Origin: Alcaligenaceae bacterium
Lineage (GTDB): Bacteria; Pseudomonadota; Gammaproteobacteria; Burkholderiales; Burkholderiaceae_B
Assembly (NCBI GenBank): GCA_012727555.1
Contig: JAAYGT010000124.1
Span: forward strand, 1-48,723
Direction: 5' to 3'
DNA length: 48,723 bases
Numbering within the stretch: the stretch's first letter is position 1; every line of letters starts with the position of its first letter. The notes under the pieces were generated by a model, which was not told the DNA's origin, ran no database searches, and worked only from the letters and a program-made list of their open reading frames with translations. Both the position numbers and the translations under genes were made by a program. Shown piece by piece: positions 10,413-18,887 of this stretch.

Positions 10413-12863
10413 ATGAGCTCCTCTGATACCTCTACCCCCGAAAGCACCAACACCTCCGGCTCATGGATCGGCCGCTTCTTCATGAAGTCCATCGTCTTGC
10501 TGGCGGGTCTCGGGCTGTGCGGCGCCTTGCTGGGGTCGCTGGCGCTGGCGCTGGCCTGGCCCAACCTGCCAAATCTCGATGCCATGATCGACTACCGGCC
10601 CAGGGTGCCGTTGCGCATCTTCACCGCCGACAAAGTCCTGATCGGCGAATTTGGCGAAGAACGTCGCAATGTGCTGCGGCTGCACGAAATCCCCGATGTC
10701 ATGAAGTCGGCCATTCTAGCAGCCGAAGACGACCGTTTTTACCAACACGGTGGCATCGACTGGACAGGCGTTGCGCGTGCTGCACTGGCCAACCTCACCC
10801 AAATGTCGAAATCGCAAGGTGCCAGCACCATCACCATGCAGGTGGCACGCAATTTCTATCTGTCTTCTGAAAAAACCTACACCCGCAAATTTTACGAACT
10901 GCTGCTCACCTTCAAGATCGAAGCCACGCTCACCAAAGACCAGATCCTCGATCTTTACATGAACCAGATCTACCTGGGCCACCGCGCCTACGGTTTTGCG
11001 GCAGCATCGCGCACGTACTTCGGCAAGCCACTGGCCGAAATCAGCACGGCCGAAGCCGCCATGCTGGCCGGCATTCCCAAGGCACCATCACGCTTCAACC
11101 CCATTGCCAACTATGAACGGGCCCGTACCCGCCAGCTTTACGTGCTGGGGCGCATGCGCAACCTGGGCTACATCACCGAACAGGAATACGAAAACGCAGT
11201 CAAACAGCCCATCGTCCTGAAATCAGCCCAGGGCACGCCCGCCGGAGGCTATGCCATTCACGGTGAATACGTTGCCGAACTGGCACGCCAGTTGCTGTTC
11301 AACGTCTATCAAGACGACATCTATTCCCGTGGCCTGAACATCTACACAACCGTCAAGTCCACCGACCAGGAAGCGGCCTACAAGGCGGTACGTGAAGGCA
11401 TTCTCGACTACACCCGGCGCGCCCCTTACCCGGGTCCGGAAGAAACCCTGAGCCTGCCAGCCAATCTTGAACAAGATGCACAAAAGCTCGATACACTGCT
11501 GGATGATCTTCAGGAAAAATACCCCGACAACGATGACCTGATGACGGCCCTGGTGCTTCAAGCCAGCCCTACCAAAATCACGGTTGCCCGCAGTTCGTCG
11601 GAAATCATCGACATCACGCACAAAAACGCCCTGAAAGTGGTTGCCCGGGGTCTGGCCAAGAATGCAAAAGATCCCGTGCGCATCCAGCGCGGCTCCGTGG
11701 TCTATGTACGCAACGCCGGCGATTACTGGGAACTGCTGAACATGCCTACGGTCCAGGCTGCCTTCGTTTCGGTGCGCCCGCAAGATGGCGCCATTCAGTC
11801 CATGGTCGGGGGCTTCAGTTTCGAAGAAGGCAAGTTCAACCGGGTCACACAGGCCTGGCGCCAACCTGGTTCGTCCTTCAAACCGTTCATTTACGCAGCG
11901 TCGCTGGAACGCGGTCTTACACCCGGCACGCAAATCTCGGATGAACCGTTCGTACTCACCGCCCAGCAAACCGGTTCCAAACCCTGGAGCCCCAAAAACT
12001 ACGGTGGCAAATACGAACCCATGCTCACCCTGCGTGAAGCCCTGTACAAATCGAAGAACATGGTTTCCATACGCATCATGCAAGCCGTGGGGCCCCAGTA
12101 CGTCCAGGAATACATCACCCGCTTCGGCTTCGACAAAGAACGCCAGCCCGCCGTGCTGCCCCTGGCACTGGGTGCCGGTAGTGTCACCCCGCTGCAACTG
12201 GCCGGTGGCTATGCGGTGTTTGCCAATGGTGGCTACCGTGTTCCACCCTACCTCATCGATCACGTCACCGACAGCGAAGGCAAAGTGATCATGCAAGCGC
12301 GCCCTGTCGTGGCGGGCGATGTCAATGCACGCGTCATCGACCCCCGCACGGTTTATGTCATGAACGACCTGATGCGTGGTGTGGCCACCTCCGGTACGGG
12401 GTCACGCGCCAGCCGGGAACTCAAGCGTAACGACATTGGCGGTAAAACCGGCACCACCAACGATTCCCACGATGCCTGGTTTGCCGGCTTCACGCCCAAA
12501 CTTGTGGGCATTGCCTGGATGGGTTTCGACCAACCCAAATCGCTTGGCTCAGGCGAAACCGGGGGCGGTGCCTCCATGCCGATCTGGATCGACTACATGC
12601 GCCATGCCCTCAAGAACCAGCCAGTCACACCACCCGGCCCGATACCCGACGGGCTGATCCGTGCCGACAACAATTTCTACCTGGCCGAATTCCCGCCGGG
12701 CCAGCATATCGCACGTGTCGGGCTGGCTTCGCCGAACGATACACCGCTTGAGGGTGGCCCCGATGGCATCGGCGATCTACTCAACAACCTGGCAGGCAGC
12801 AGCAACATCCCGGGTACGTCCGTTGACAGCGGCGTGGCGCAACCCCTGCCCGTTCGTAACTGA
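10413..12863 (+). CDS. mrcA: Penicillin-binding protein 1A (bifunctional transglycosylase/transpeptidase)
   Basis: Polymerises and cross-links peptidoglycan at the outer face of the inner membrane. The 816 residues start with a short cytoplasmic tail and one membrane anchor (about 24-50). The GT51 glycosyltransferase follows, with catalytic EDDRFYQHGG (Glu105), QGASTITMQVARN and the RKFYELLLTFKIE region. The transpeptidase domain has the SxxK motif Ser487-Ser-Phe-Lys490, SKN at 547-549 and KTGTT at 678-682. All catalytic residues are intact. Between the domains lies an OB-like insert as in other PBP1A proteins. The last about 60 residues are a Gly/Pro-rich tail. The downstream genes lptM and lysA lie on the same strand 20 and 346 bp away. 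Confidence 0.97.
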   Translation: MSSSDTSTPESTNTSGSWIGRFFMKSIVLLAGLGLCGALLGSLALALAWPNLPNLDAMIDYRPRVPLRIFTADKVLIGEFGEERRNVLRLHEIPDVMKSAILAAEDDRFYQHGGIDWTGVARAALANLTQMSKSQGASTITMQVARNFYLSSEKTYTRKFYELLLTFKIEATLTKDQILDLYMNQIYLGHRAYGFAAASRTYFGKPLAEISTAEAAMLAGIPKAPSRFNPIANYERARTRQLYVLGRMRNLGYITEQEYENAVKQPIVLKSAQGTPAGGYAIHGEYVAELARQLLFNVYQDDIYSRGLNIYTTVKSTDQEAAYKAVREGILDYTRRAPYPGPEETLSLPANLEQDAQKLDTLLDDLQEKYPDNDDLMTALVLQASPTKITVARSSSEIIDITHKNALKVVARGLAKNAKDPVRIQRGSVVYVRNAGDYWELLNMPTVQAAFVSVRPQDGAIQSMVGGFSFEEGKFNRVTQAWRQPGSSFKPFIYAASLERGLTPGTQISDEPFVLTAQQTGSKPWSPKNYGGKYEPMLTLREALYKSKNMVSIRIMQAVGPQYVQEYITRFGFDKERQPAVLPLALGAGSVTPLQLAGGYAVFANGGYRVPPYLIDHVTDSEGKVIMQARPVVAGDVNARVIDPRTVYVMNDLMRGVATSGTGSRASRELKRNDIGGKTGTTNDSHDAWFAGFTPKLVGIAWMGFDQPKSLGSGETGGGASMPIWIDYMRHALKNQPVTPPGPIPDGLIRADNNFYLAEFPPGQHIARVGLASPNDTPLEGGPDGIGDLLNNLAGSSNIPGTSVDSGVAQPLPVRN

Positions 12864-12883
12864 GGCTATTCCAGGCAATCATC

Positions 12884-13150
12884 ATGTTCATGCGTTCGAA
12901 TCGACCATCCCGCCTGATGCAATTTTTTACAATAACAGGCCTGCTTATGGGGTTATCGGCCTGCGGTTACAAGGGCGGTCTTTACATGCCGGCACCTACC
13001 GCACCTTCTGCCACTACGCAGCCCCAGGTTCCTGCAGTGAACACCACCACCAACCGCCCAGACACCCCCACAGCCCCCGCCAAGCCACCTGCAACGCTTG
13101 GGCCTGCATCAACGCCCTTGCCACCTGTCACCCAGATACGCGGCAAATAA
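12884..13150 (+). CDS. lptM: LPS translocon maturation lipoprotein LptM (YifL family)
   Basis: A small outer-membrane lipoprotein. In E. coli, LptM (formerly YifL) binds the LptD-LptE translocon and favours correct LptD disulfide formation. The 88 residues start with a basic N-terminus and a hydrophobic stretch ending in the lipobox LSAC (cleavage before Cys27). The mature protein starts CGYKGGLYMP, the family signature (C-G-x-K-G-x-L-Y-x-P). The remainder is a Pro/Thr/Ala-rich unstructured tail. An ATG two codons later (12890) is an equally possible start. Location beside lysA is typical of this family in beta- and gammaproteobacteria. Confidence 0.85.
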   Translation: MFMRSNRPSRLMQFFTITGLLMGLSACGYKGGLYMPAPTAPSATTQPQVPAVNTTTNRPDTPTAPAKPPATLGPASTPLPPVTQIRGK

Positions 13151-13209
13151 GCCAAGCTCTGGGCCCCTTTGCCACCTGAATTTTTCATGCGCTCCCGCAC
13201 AGCATCATC

Positions 13210-14478
13210 ATGACCGTTTCATCACATTTCACCCACAAAAACGGCCTGCTTCACGCCGAAAATGTCCCGCTCGACACCCTGGCCGCCCATCATGGCACAC
13301 CGCTGTATGTCTATTCACGAGCAGCACTCAAAGAAGCCTGGGACAGCTATCAATCTGCCATCAAAGGCAGAAATGTCCTGATTTGCTACGGCATGAAGGC
13401 CAACTCGAACCTGGCTGTCCTGAACGAATTCCGCCAGTGGGGTGCCGGCTTCGATATCGTGTCCGGTGGTGAACTGGCCCGGGTGCTGGCCGTCGGCGGT
13501 GATGCCTCCAAAGTGGTGTTCTCGGGTGTAGGCAAACAGGCCTGGGAAATGCAGGCGGCCCTGAAAGCAGGCGTCAAGTGTTTCAACGTGGAATCCGAAG
13601 CCGAGCTCGACCGTCTGGCCCAGGTCGCACAGGAAACCGGCCACATTGCCCCGGTTTCCCTGCGCGTCAATCCCGATGTCGATGCAAAGACACACCCCTA
13701 CATTTCAACCGGGCTGAAAGAAAACAAATTCGGCATTGCCATTGAAGCTGCTCTGGCAGTCTATGAACGCGCCGGCACTTACCCCTCGCTTCGAGTCGTT
13801 GGTCTTGACTGCCATATCGGTTCTCAGATAACCGAAGTCAGCCCCTACCTTGACGCCCTCGAAAAACTGATCCAGCTCATCAAAACCCTGGCGCAACGAG
13901 GCATCAACCTTCATCACCTTGATCTCGGTGGCGGTATCGGCATCCGATACACCAATGAACAACCTCTCTCACCGGGCGAACTCATCGACAAAGTGTTTGC
14001 AACCCTGCAAGCCCATGGCCTGGATCATCTGCAACTGGTCCTTGAGCCTGGCCGTTCACTGGTCGGCAATGCCGGGGCGCTACTCACCCGTGTGCAGTAT
14101 CTGAAGCCGGGCGACGCCCGGAACTTCGCCATTGTCGACGCTGCCATGAATGACCTGATCCGGCCGACACTCTACGAAGCCTGGCACGATGTCGAAGCCG
14201 TCTCACCGCGCGAAACAGGCCCGGACACCCCTGTCTACGACATCGTCGGGCCCATTTGCGAAAGTGGTGACTGGCTGGCACGCCAGCGCCAACTGAACCT
14301 GCAACCCCACGACCTGCTGGCCATCATGTCGGCGGGTGCCTATGCGTTCAGCATGTCCAGCCAGTACAACACCCGGCCGCGGGCTGCAGAGATCATGGTT
14401 GACGGGCAGCAGGTGCATGTCGTTCGGCCACGGGAAACGGTGGAAAGTCTGTTTGAGTCTGAGCGCATCCTCCCCTGA
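13210..14478 (+). CDS. lysA: Diaminopimelate decarboxylase
   Basis: The PLP-dependent last step of lysine synthesis, converting meso-diaminopimelate to L-lysine and CO2. The 422 residues form a fold-type III enzyme. The PLP lysine is Lys63 in CYGMKANSN. DCHIGSQITE, the phosphate-binding loop DLGGGIGIRY, and EPGRSLVGNAG follow. The second active site half is CESGDWLA (catalytic Cys) and AYAFSMSSQYNTRPRA. It lies 59 bp after lptM, probably cotranscribed. dapF, often next to lysA, is not present here. Confidence 0.97.
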   Translation: MTVSSHFTHKNGLLHAENVPLDTLAAHHGTPLYVYSRAALKEAWDSYQSAIKGRNVLICYGMKANSNLAVLNEFRQWGAGFDIVSGGELARVLAVGGDASKVVFSGVGKQAWEMQAALKAGVKCFNVESEAELDRLAQVAQETGHIAPVSLRVNPDVDAKTHPYISTGLKENKFGIAIEAALAVYERAGTYPSLRVVGLDCHIGSQITEVSPYLDALEKLIQLIKTLAQRGINLHHLDLGGGIGIRYTNEQPLSPGELIDKVFATLQAHGLDHLQLVLEPGRSLVGNAGALLTRVQYLKPGDARNFAIVDAAMNDLIRPTLYEAWHDVEAVSPRETGPDTPVYDIVGPICESGDWLARQRQLNLQPHDLLAIMSAGAYAFSMSSQYNTRPRAAEIMVDGQQVHVVRPRETVESLFESERILP

Positions 14479-14499
14479 CAAGGAAACATAAAGAACAAT

Positions 14500-14520
14500 A
14501 AGGTAATAATTAATTACCTT
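14500..14520. promoter_or_regulatory. 21-bp near-palindrome, candidate operator
   Basis: AAGGTAAT-N5-ATTACCTT is a perfect 8-bp inverted repeat with a 5-bp centre that is itself almost symmetric. It lies in an AT-rich patch between lysA (stop at 14478) and the GGDEF-EAL gene (start 14548). No T-run follows on either strand, so it is not a standard terminator. Its position 28 bp upstream of the GGDEF-EAL start fits a repressor or activator site. No family can be assigned. Confidence 0.4.
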
Positions 14521-14547
14521 GATGCGCGTACCTGACCTGATACGGGC

Positions 14548-17514
14548 ATGGCAAACCGCTACAATCGGTTCAACCTCGACTCCAACCGTAGCTTTTGCCA
14601 GTCCCTCATCATGCCAGCGCCCGTTGCATCCACCGGTTCCGCCATGCTCCGTTCGCTCGCCGAACGGGGCGTGTCGCATTGGCTCGCGCTGTATGTCCTT
14701 CCAGCGGCACTGCTGCTTTTTTCCATACTGGTCTGGTTTACACTGCCTCCGCAGCAACCTGAAACCAGTGGCACCGTTGTGCCTGTATCGGTCACCTCGC
14801 GCGTGGCACCTGAACGCAATCCGGCCGAGGCACTGGCGTTTCTGGAACGCACACCACCTGGCGTCCTGTCAGCAGTTACCGACCCTGCCTGGATCCTGAT
14901 ACCACTCAAACCCCAAACCTTGCCCGCCGGTGATCTGGGCATCAGCCTGCACGGCCCTCTGGCGTCAAACATGCGGTGCTGGAGCACTCCCGGTCTGGAA
15001 GCTCTGGGCTTCAGCACGCGCACCCAACAACCCGGCGCAGCCCTGCAACCCAATCGCCGGGGCTTTTCGTTGTTCCTTGAAAGCTCTGGATTACCTGAAG
15101 CAGTACTGTGCCAGGCGCAGTTCATCGACAAGGGGCAATTTTATGCCCAGGTCTGGCCCGAGCCACGGCTTTATCAACAACTGCAGCGCCAGGAACACGG
15201 CCTGAGCATGCTCGAAGGTGGCCTGCTTACGATCGCTGCCTTCATTCTGATCATCGGCATCACAACACGCGAACCGGTCTATCTGGTCCTCTCGCTCTGG
15301 ATGATCGGTAATCTGCGCATGGGTGCGCTGGCCATGGGCTGGGACGACCACTGGCTAGGACGCACCCTGCCCCCCGACTGGCTCGGGCACATCCGTCACG
15401 TCACGCTGGCGGCCTATTACATACTGACCTATTACCTTTTCTCGCACTTGCTGCCAGACTCCCGGCTGCCACGTTACCGTCACTGGATGCAAGCAGCCCA
15501 ATGGCTGGGTCTGGCGTTGCTGATCGCGGCCTTGGTCCTCCCGGCGCCCGTGTTCGTGCCACTCATGTGGGCAGCCGCTGCTTTCGGGCTTGCCCTGACC
15601 GTATTCATGCTGGCCGTCACGCTCATACGGGCGCGTTCCTCGCGGGTCTGGCTATGGCATATCGTGCTGTTTGGCATGGCGCTGTGCGTCATGCTGTCGG
15701 GTGCGCTGGTCGTTCTCTTCGGCCGCTCCGAATTCATCGACATTTTCAACGGCGTGGTTGCTCTGCTGCTGTCGAACATTCTTGTTGCACTGGCTGTGGC
15801 CGAACGCATGCGTGAAGAACGTCGCAAGCGCATTCGCGCCCAAACGGCACTGGTCAGCAATTACGCCATGATCCCCATTGGCATGTTCACGCTGAATCCC
15901 GACGGCACCTTCCAGACAGCCAACCCGGTACTTGAACAGATGCTGGGCATCAACCCCGAAAAAGGAGACATCCTTCGCTGGACCGACTTTTTCGATGATA
16001 TCGACTGGCACGATCTTTCACGCCGTACAGCCAACGATGAGCCCCTGGAAATCAGCCTGCTGCCACAGCACCGGCGTGGTGGTTCGCCGCACAGCTTCAT
16101 GCTGCGTGCCACGTTCTCCGATGGCTACATTGTCGGCGCACTGCAAGACCTCGTTGCGCACAAGCGCACCATCCAGCAACTGAGCCTGCTGACAGACACC
16201 GATCCCCTCACCGACACGCTGAATCGCCGGGGTATAGAAAAAGCCGTCGAAGAAGCGCTCAACGACCTGCCCAATGGTGTTCCATGCGCCCTGGCCTACA
16301 TGAATCTGCGCCACTTCAAGCGTATCAACGACCTGTTCGGCCACACGACCGGCGATCAGGTTCTGCAACAGGTCTGCGACCGTGTCACTGGTATTCTTGG
16401 CGAAAACCGTACCCTGGGCCGAGTCGGGGGCGATGAGTTCATCGTACTGTTTGCCAATACCCTGATCAACGATGCCAAGCGCTTGTGTGCGTCCATCATC
16501 GAAGCCTTGTCCATCGAACCCTTTCGGGTGGGTGATCGTGCCTTCCAGATCAATGCCGTAATGGGCATCATTTCCCTGCAACGCTCCATGACAGGCAACG
16601 AAGCCATCTCGGCAGCCAGTCACGCCTGCCGCGACGCCCGTCGGCGCAACCAGGAAATCGTTCTCTACGATGACTCTCTGGCACTTCAGGAGCACACCGA
16701 AGAACTGCGCCTGTTCGACCAGATCGAAGGTGGCGAATCGCCCAGCGGCCTGTACCTCGACATGCAGCCCATCGTCGCACTGAAAGATCCCCTGCGCTCA
16801 CTCAATTTCGAAGTGCTGCTGCGCGTGCGCGACCCTTCCGGCGCCCCGGTACCTTCGGGTAAATTCATCACGTCAGCCGAGGAAAGCGGCACCATGAGCA
16901 CCCTCGACAAATGGGTGTTCACCGCCACGCTGGAATGGATGGACAAACACCACGACAAGCTGGCACGCACCCAGTTTGTCAACGTGAACCTTAGCGGTGT
17001 TTCACTGAACAACGAAAAATTCCAGAAGTCCTTGTTCGAATTGCTGTCGCGCTACCAGCACGTGTGCAGCAAGCTCTACATTGAAATCACCGAAGGGGTA
17101 GCCCTGCAAAACCTGGAACTGACGCGCCAGTTCATGGCCCAGTTGAATTCACTGGGCGTACGGGTCGCACTCGATGATTTCGGTGCAGGCTACACCTCGT
17201 TTTCGTATTTAAAAGAATTGCCTGCCCAGGCCATCAAGATCGATGGCACCCTGATCCGCGATATGCTGGTCAGTGACACCAATACCGCCATTGTTCGTGC
17301 CATTGTGCAATTGGCGCAAAGCATGAACAAACAATGCATTGCCGAATGGGTCGAAGACTACGACACCCTGATCGCACTGCGCGATATGGGCGTCGATTAC
17401 GTACAGGGCTTCATCATTTCCAAGGCCCGTTCACCAGCGGACATCCTCAATGCCCGCTCGATCAACGATCTGGTATCAAGCAGCATGGTGCGCGACCTGC
17501 TGCGTAACTCCTGA
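14548..17514 (+). CDS. 7TM sensor protein with PAS, GGDEF and EAL domains (c-di-GMP signalling)
   Basis: An inner-membrane signalling protein of 988 residues. There is one helix at about 45-66, a periplasmic region (about 70-215), and a seven-helix block (about 220-430) resembling 7TMR-DISM receptors. A PAS-like segment (about 440-545), GGDEF (about 548-710) and EAL (about 730-975) follow. The EAL site looks complete: EVLLR 755-759, Asn814, Glu846 in EITE, DDFG at 876-879, Lys897, Glu933 and Gln953. The GGDEF motif itself is intact (627-631), but the usual metal-binding Asp is Asn586 (context MNLRHFK) and there is no RxxD inhibitory site. I infer a phosphodiesterase with a regulatory or weak cyclase domain. 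The start is uncertain: Met22 (14611) and Met33 (14644) are alternatives. The stop lies 1 bp from the opposing ccsB stop. Confidence 0.93.
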   Translation: MANRYNRFNLDSNRSFCQSLIMPAPVASTGSAMLRSLAERGVSHWLALYVLPAALLLFSILVWFTLPPQQPETSGTVVPVSVTSRVAPERNPAEALAFLERTPPGVLSAVTDPAWILIPLKPQTLPAGDLGISLHGPLASNMRCWSTPGLEALGFSTRTQQPGAALQPNRRGFSLFLESSGLPEAVLCQAQFIDKGQFYAQVWPEPRLYQQLQRQEHGLSMLEGGLLTIAAFILIIGITTREPVYLVLSLWMIGNLRMGALAMGWDDHWLGRTLPPDWLGHIRHVTLAAYYILTYYLFSHLLPDSRLPRYRHWMQAAQWLGLALLIAALVLPAPVFVPLMWAAAAFGLALTVFMLAVTLIRARSSRVWLWHIVLFGMALCVMLSGALVVLFGRSEFIDIFNGVVALLLSNILVALAVAERMREERRKRIRAQTALVSNYAMIPIGMFTLNPDGTFQTANPVLEQMLGINPEKGDILRWTDFFDDIDWHDLSRRTANDEPLEISLLPQHRRGGSPHSFMLRATFSDGYIVGALQDLVAHKRTIQQLSLLTDTDPLTDTLNRRGIEKAVEEALNDLPNGVPCALAYMNLRHFKRINDLFGHTTGDQVLQQVCDRVTGILGENRTLGRVGGDEFIVLFANTLINDAKRLCASIIEALSIEPFRVGDRAFQINAVMGIISLQRSMTGNEAISAASHACRDARRRNQEIVLYDDSLALQEHTEELRLFDQIEGGESPSGLYLDMQPIVALKDPLRSLNFEVLLRVRDPSGAPVPSGKFITSAEESGTMSTLDKWVFTATLEWMDKHHDKLARTQFVNVNLSGVSLNNEKFQKSLFELLSRYQHVCSKLYIEITEGVALQNLELTRQFMAQLNSLGVRVALDDFGAGYTSFSYLKELPAQAIKIDGTLIRDMLVSDTNTAIVRAIVQLAQSMNKQCIAEWVEDYDTLIALRDMGVDYVQGFIISKARSPADILNARSINDLVSSSMVRDLLRNS

Positions 17515-17515
17515 A

Positions 17516-18874
17516 TCACAGTTCCCCGTAGGAATGCAGCCCCGACAGGAACATGTTCACCCCCAGAAAGGCAAAACTGGTAACCAGCAGACCAACCAGA
17601 GCCCAATAAGCCGCCATGGTACCGCGCAGGCCCTTCATGAGTCGCATGTGCAACCAGGCGGCGTAGTTCAGCCACACGATCAAAGCCCAGGTTTCTTTTG
17701 GATCCCATTGCCAGTAAGTACCCCAGGCATCAGCAGCCCACAAAGCCCCAAGAATGGTTGCCACGGTGAAGAACGCAAAGCCTACCGCGATGGCGCGATA
17801 CATGATGTCGTCAAGAATCTCCAGCGAGGGAAGACGACGGGAAATAGGCCCGCGAAACGCAAGAATAGTGCCCACCAGAATGGCCCCGATACCGAAATAA
17901 AGCATCCAGGTCGGTGACAATTCGCGTGAACCGAACATCATGGGCTCGGCACAGAGCACAGCTCCGAGCAGGAACAACGGCGTGAGCTTGGCCCAGGAAC
18001 GGGTTTCACCGTGCTCTTTCACCAAGTAGGCAAAACCCACCATGGCGGCCAGCGAAAACGTACCGTAGCCAATGAAGTTGGCAGGCACATGCAACTTCAT
18101 CCACCAGCTTTTCAGGGCAGGCACCAGCGGCTGGATCTGGAAAGCCTCGCGGGTGAATGAATACCACAGCAGAAAAACCACTGCCGAGGTGATCACCAGC
18201 AAGACGAAACCACCCAAGGCGCGGGTGGCATAACGCCGTTCGTAGTACAAGTAAAACAATGCCGTGATCAGGGCGAACAACACAAAGACTTCATACAGGT
18301 TGCTGACCGGAATGTGCCCGATATCAGGACCCAGCAAATGACCTTCACGCCAACGCACCAGCATACCGGTGGTACCCGCATACACGGCAGCCCACGTCAG
18401 GCCCGTGCCCATCCAGGCCGCCGTGGGGCTGAAAATACCTGCCCAGTACGCCACGGTGGCCAATACGAACAGGGCACACATCCAGAGAATGGCCGACTGC
18501 GATGACAACAGATACTTCAAAAAGAAGACATCTTCAGCGCGGGTGATGTCGCCTTGCCCCAGTCCGCCACCAGCGCTGTACAACCAGATGGCAAACAAGG
18601 CACTGAGGCCTGCCGTGATCATGAGGGTACGCAAAGGACGCCAGAGCCAGGCCAGCCAGCTGAGGGAAGGGACTGTGCCCACCAGTATGGCCTTTTCGTA
18701 ACGATCCATACTGTCATTGAAAAAAACCAGCGCGTAGGCAGCACCGGCACACAAAACCAGGAAGAACACCACGTCGGACCAGTCGGGACGACCGCGGTAA
18801 CCGCGGGAATCGCCACTGACGAGCATGGGGTCATCCCAGCGCGCATCGTTCATGGAAAGCGTAGAGTCGGACAT
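17516..18874 (-). CDS. ccsB: Cytochrome c biogenesis protein CcsB (ResC/CcsA family)
   Basis: Haem-handling half of the System II cytochrome c synthase. With ResB it exports haem and attaches it to CxxCH motifs in the periplasm. The 452 residues form a polytopic membrane protein. The tryptophan-rich haem site is WGTYWQWDPKETWALIVW (about 383-400), and external histidines occur in KLHVPANFIGYG and NYAAWLHMR. The start ATG 18874 follows a GAGG site with 7-nt spacing and lies 13 bp after the resB stop, so the two are cotranscribed. Naming varies in databases: this WWD protein is called CcsA, CcsB or ResC. Confidence 0.93.
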   Translation of the reverse strand: MSDSTLSMNDARWDDPMLVSGDSRGYRGRPDWSDVVFFLVLCAGAAYALVFFNDSMDRYEKAILVGTVPSLSWLAWLWRPLRTLMITAGLSALFAIWLYSAGGGLGQGDITRAEDVFFLKYLLSSQSAILWMCALFVLATVAYWAGIFSPTAAWMGTGLTWAAVYAGTTGMLVRWREGHLLGPDIGHIPVSNLYEVFVLFALITALFYLYYERRYATRALGGFVLLVITSAVVFLLWYSFTREAFQIQPLVPALKSWWMKLHVPANFIGYGTFSLAAMVGFAYLVKEHGETRSWAKLTPLFLLGAVLCAEPMMFGSRELSPTWMLYFGIGAILVGTILAFRGPISRRLPSLEILDDIMYRAIAVGFAFFTVATILGALWAADAWGTYWQWDPKETWALIVWLNYAAWLHMRLMKGLRGTMAAYWALVGLLVTSFAFLGVNMFLSGLHSYGEL

Positions 18875-18887
18875 ACCGTAACCTCAA

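Noticed and set aside
11223-12296. 357-codon open frame antisense to mrcA
   Set aside because: Shadow of the transpeptidase domain of PBP1a.
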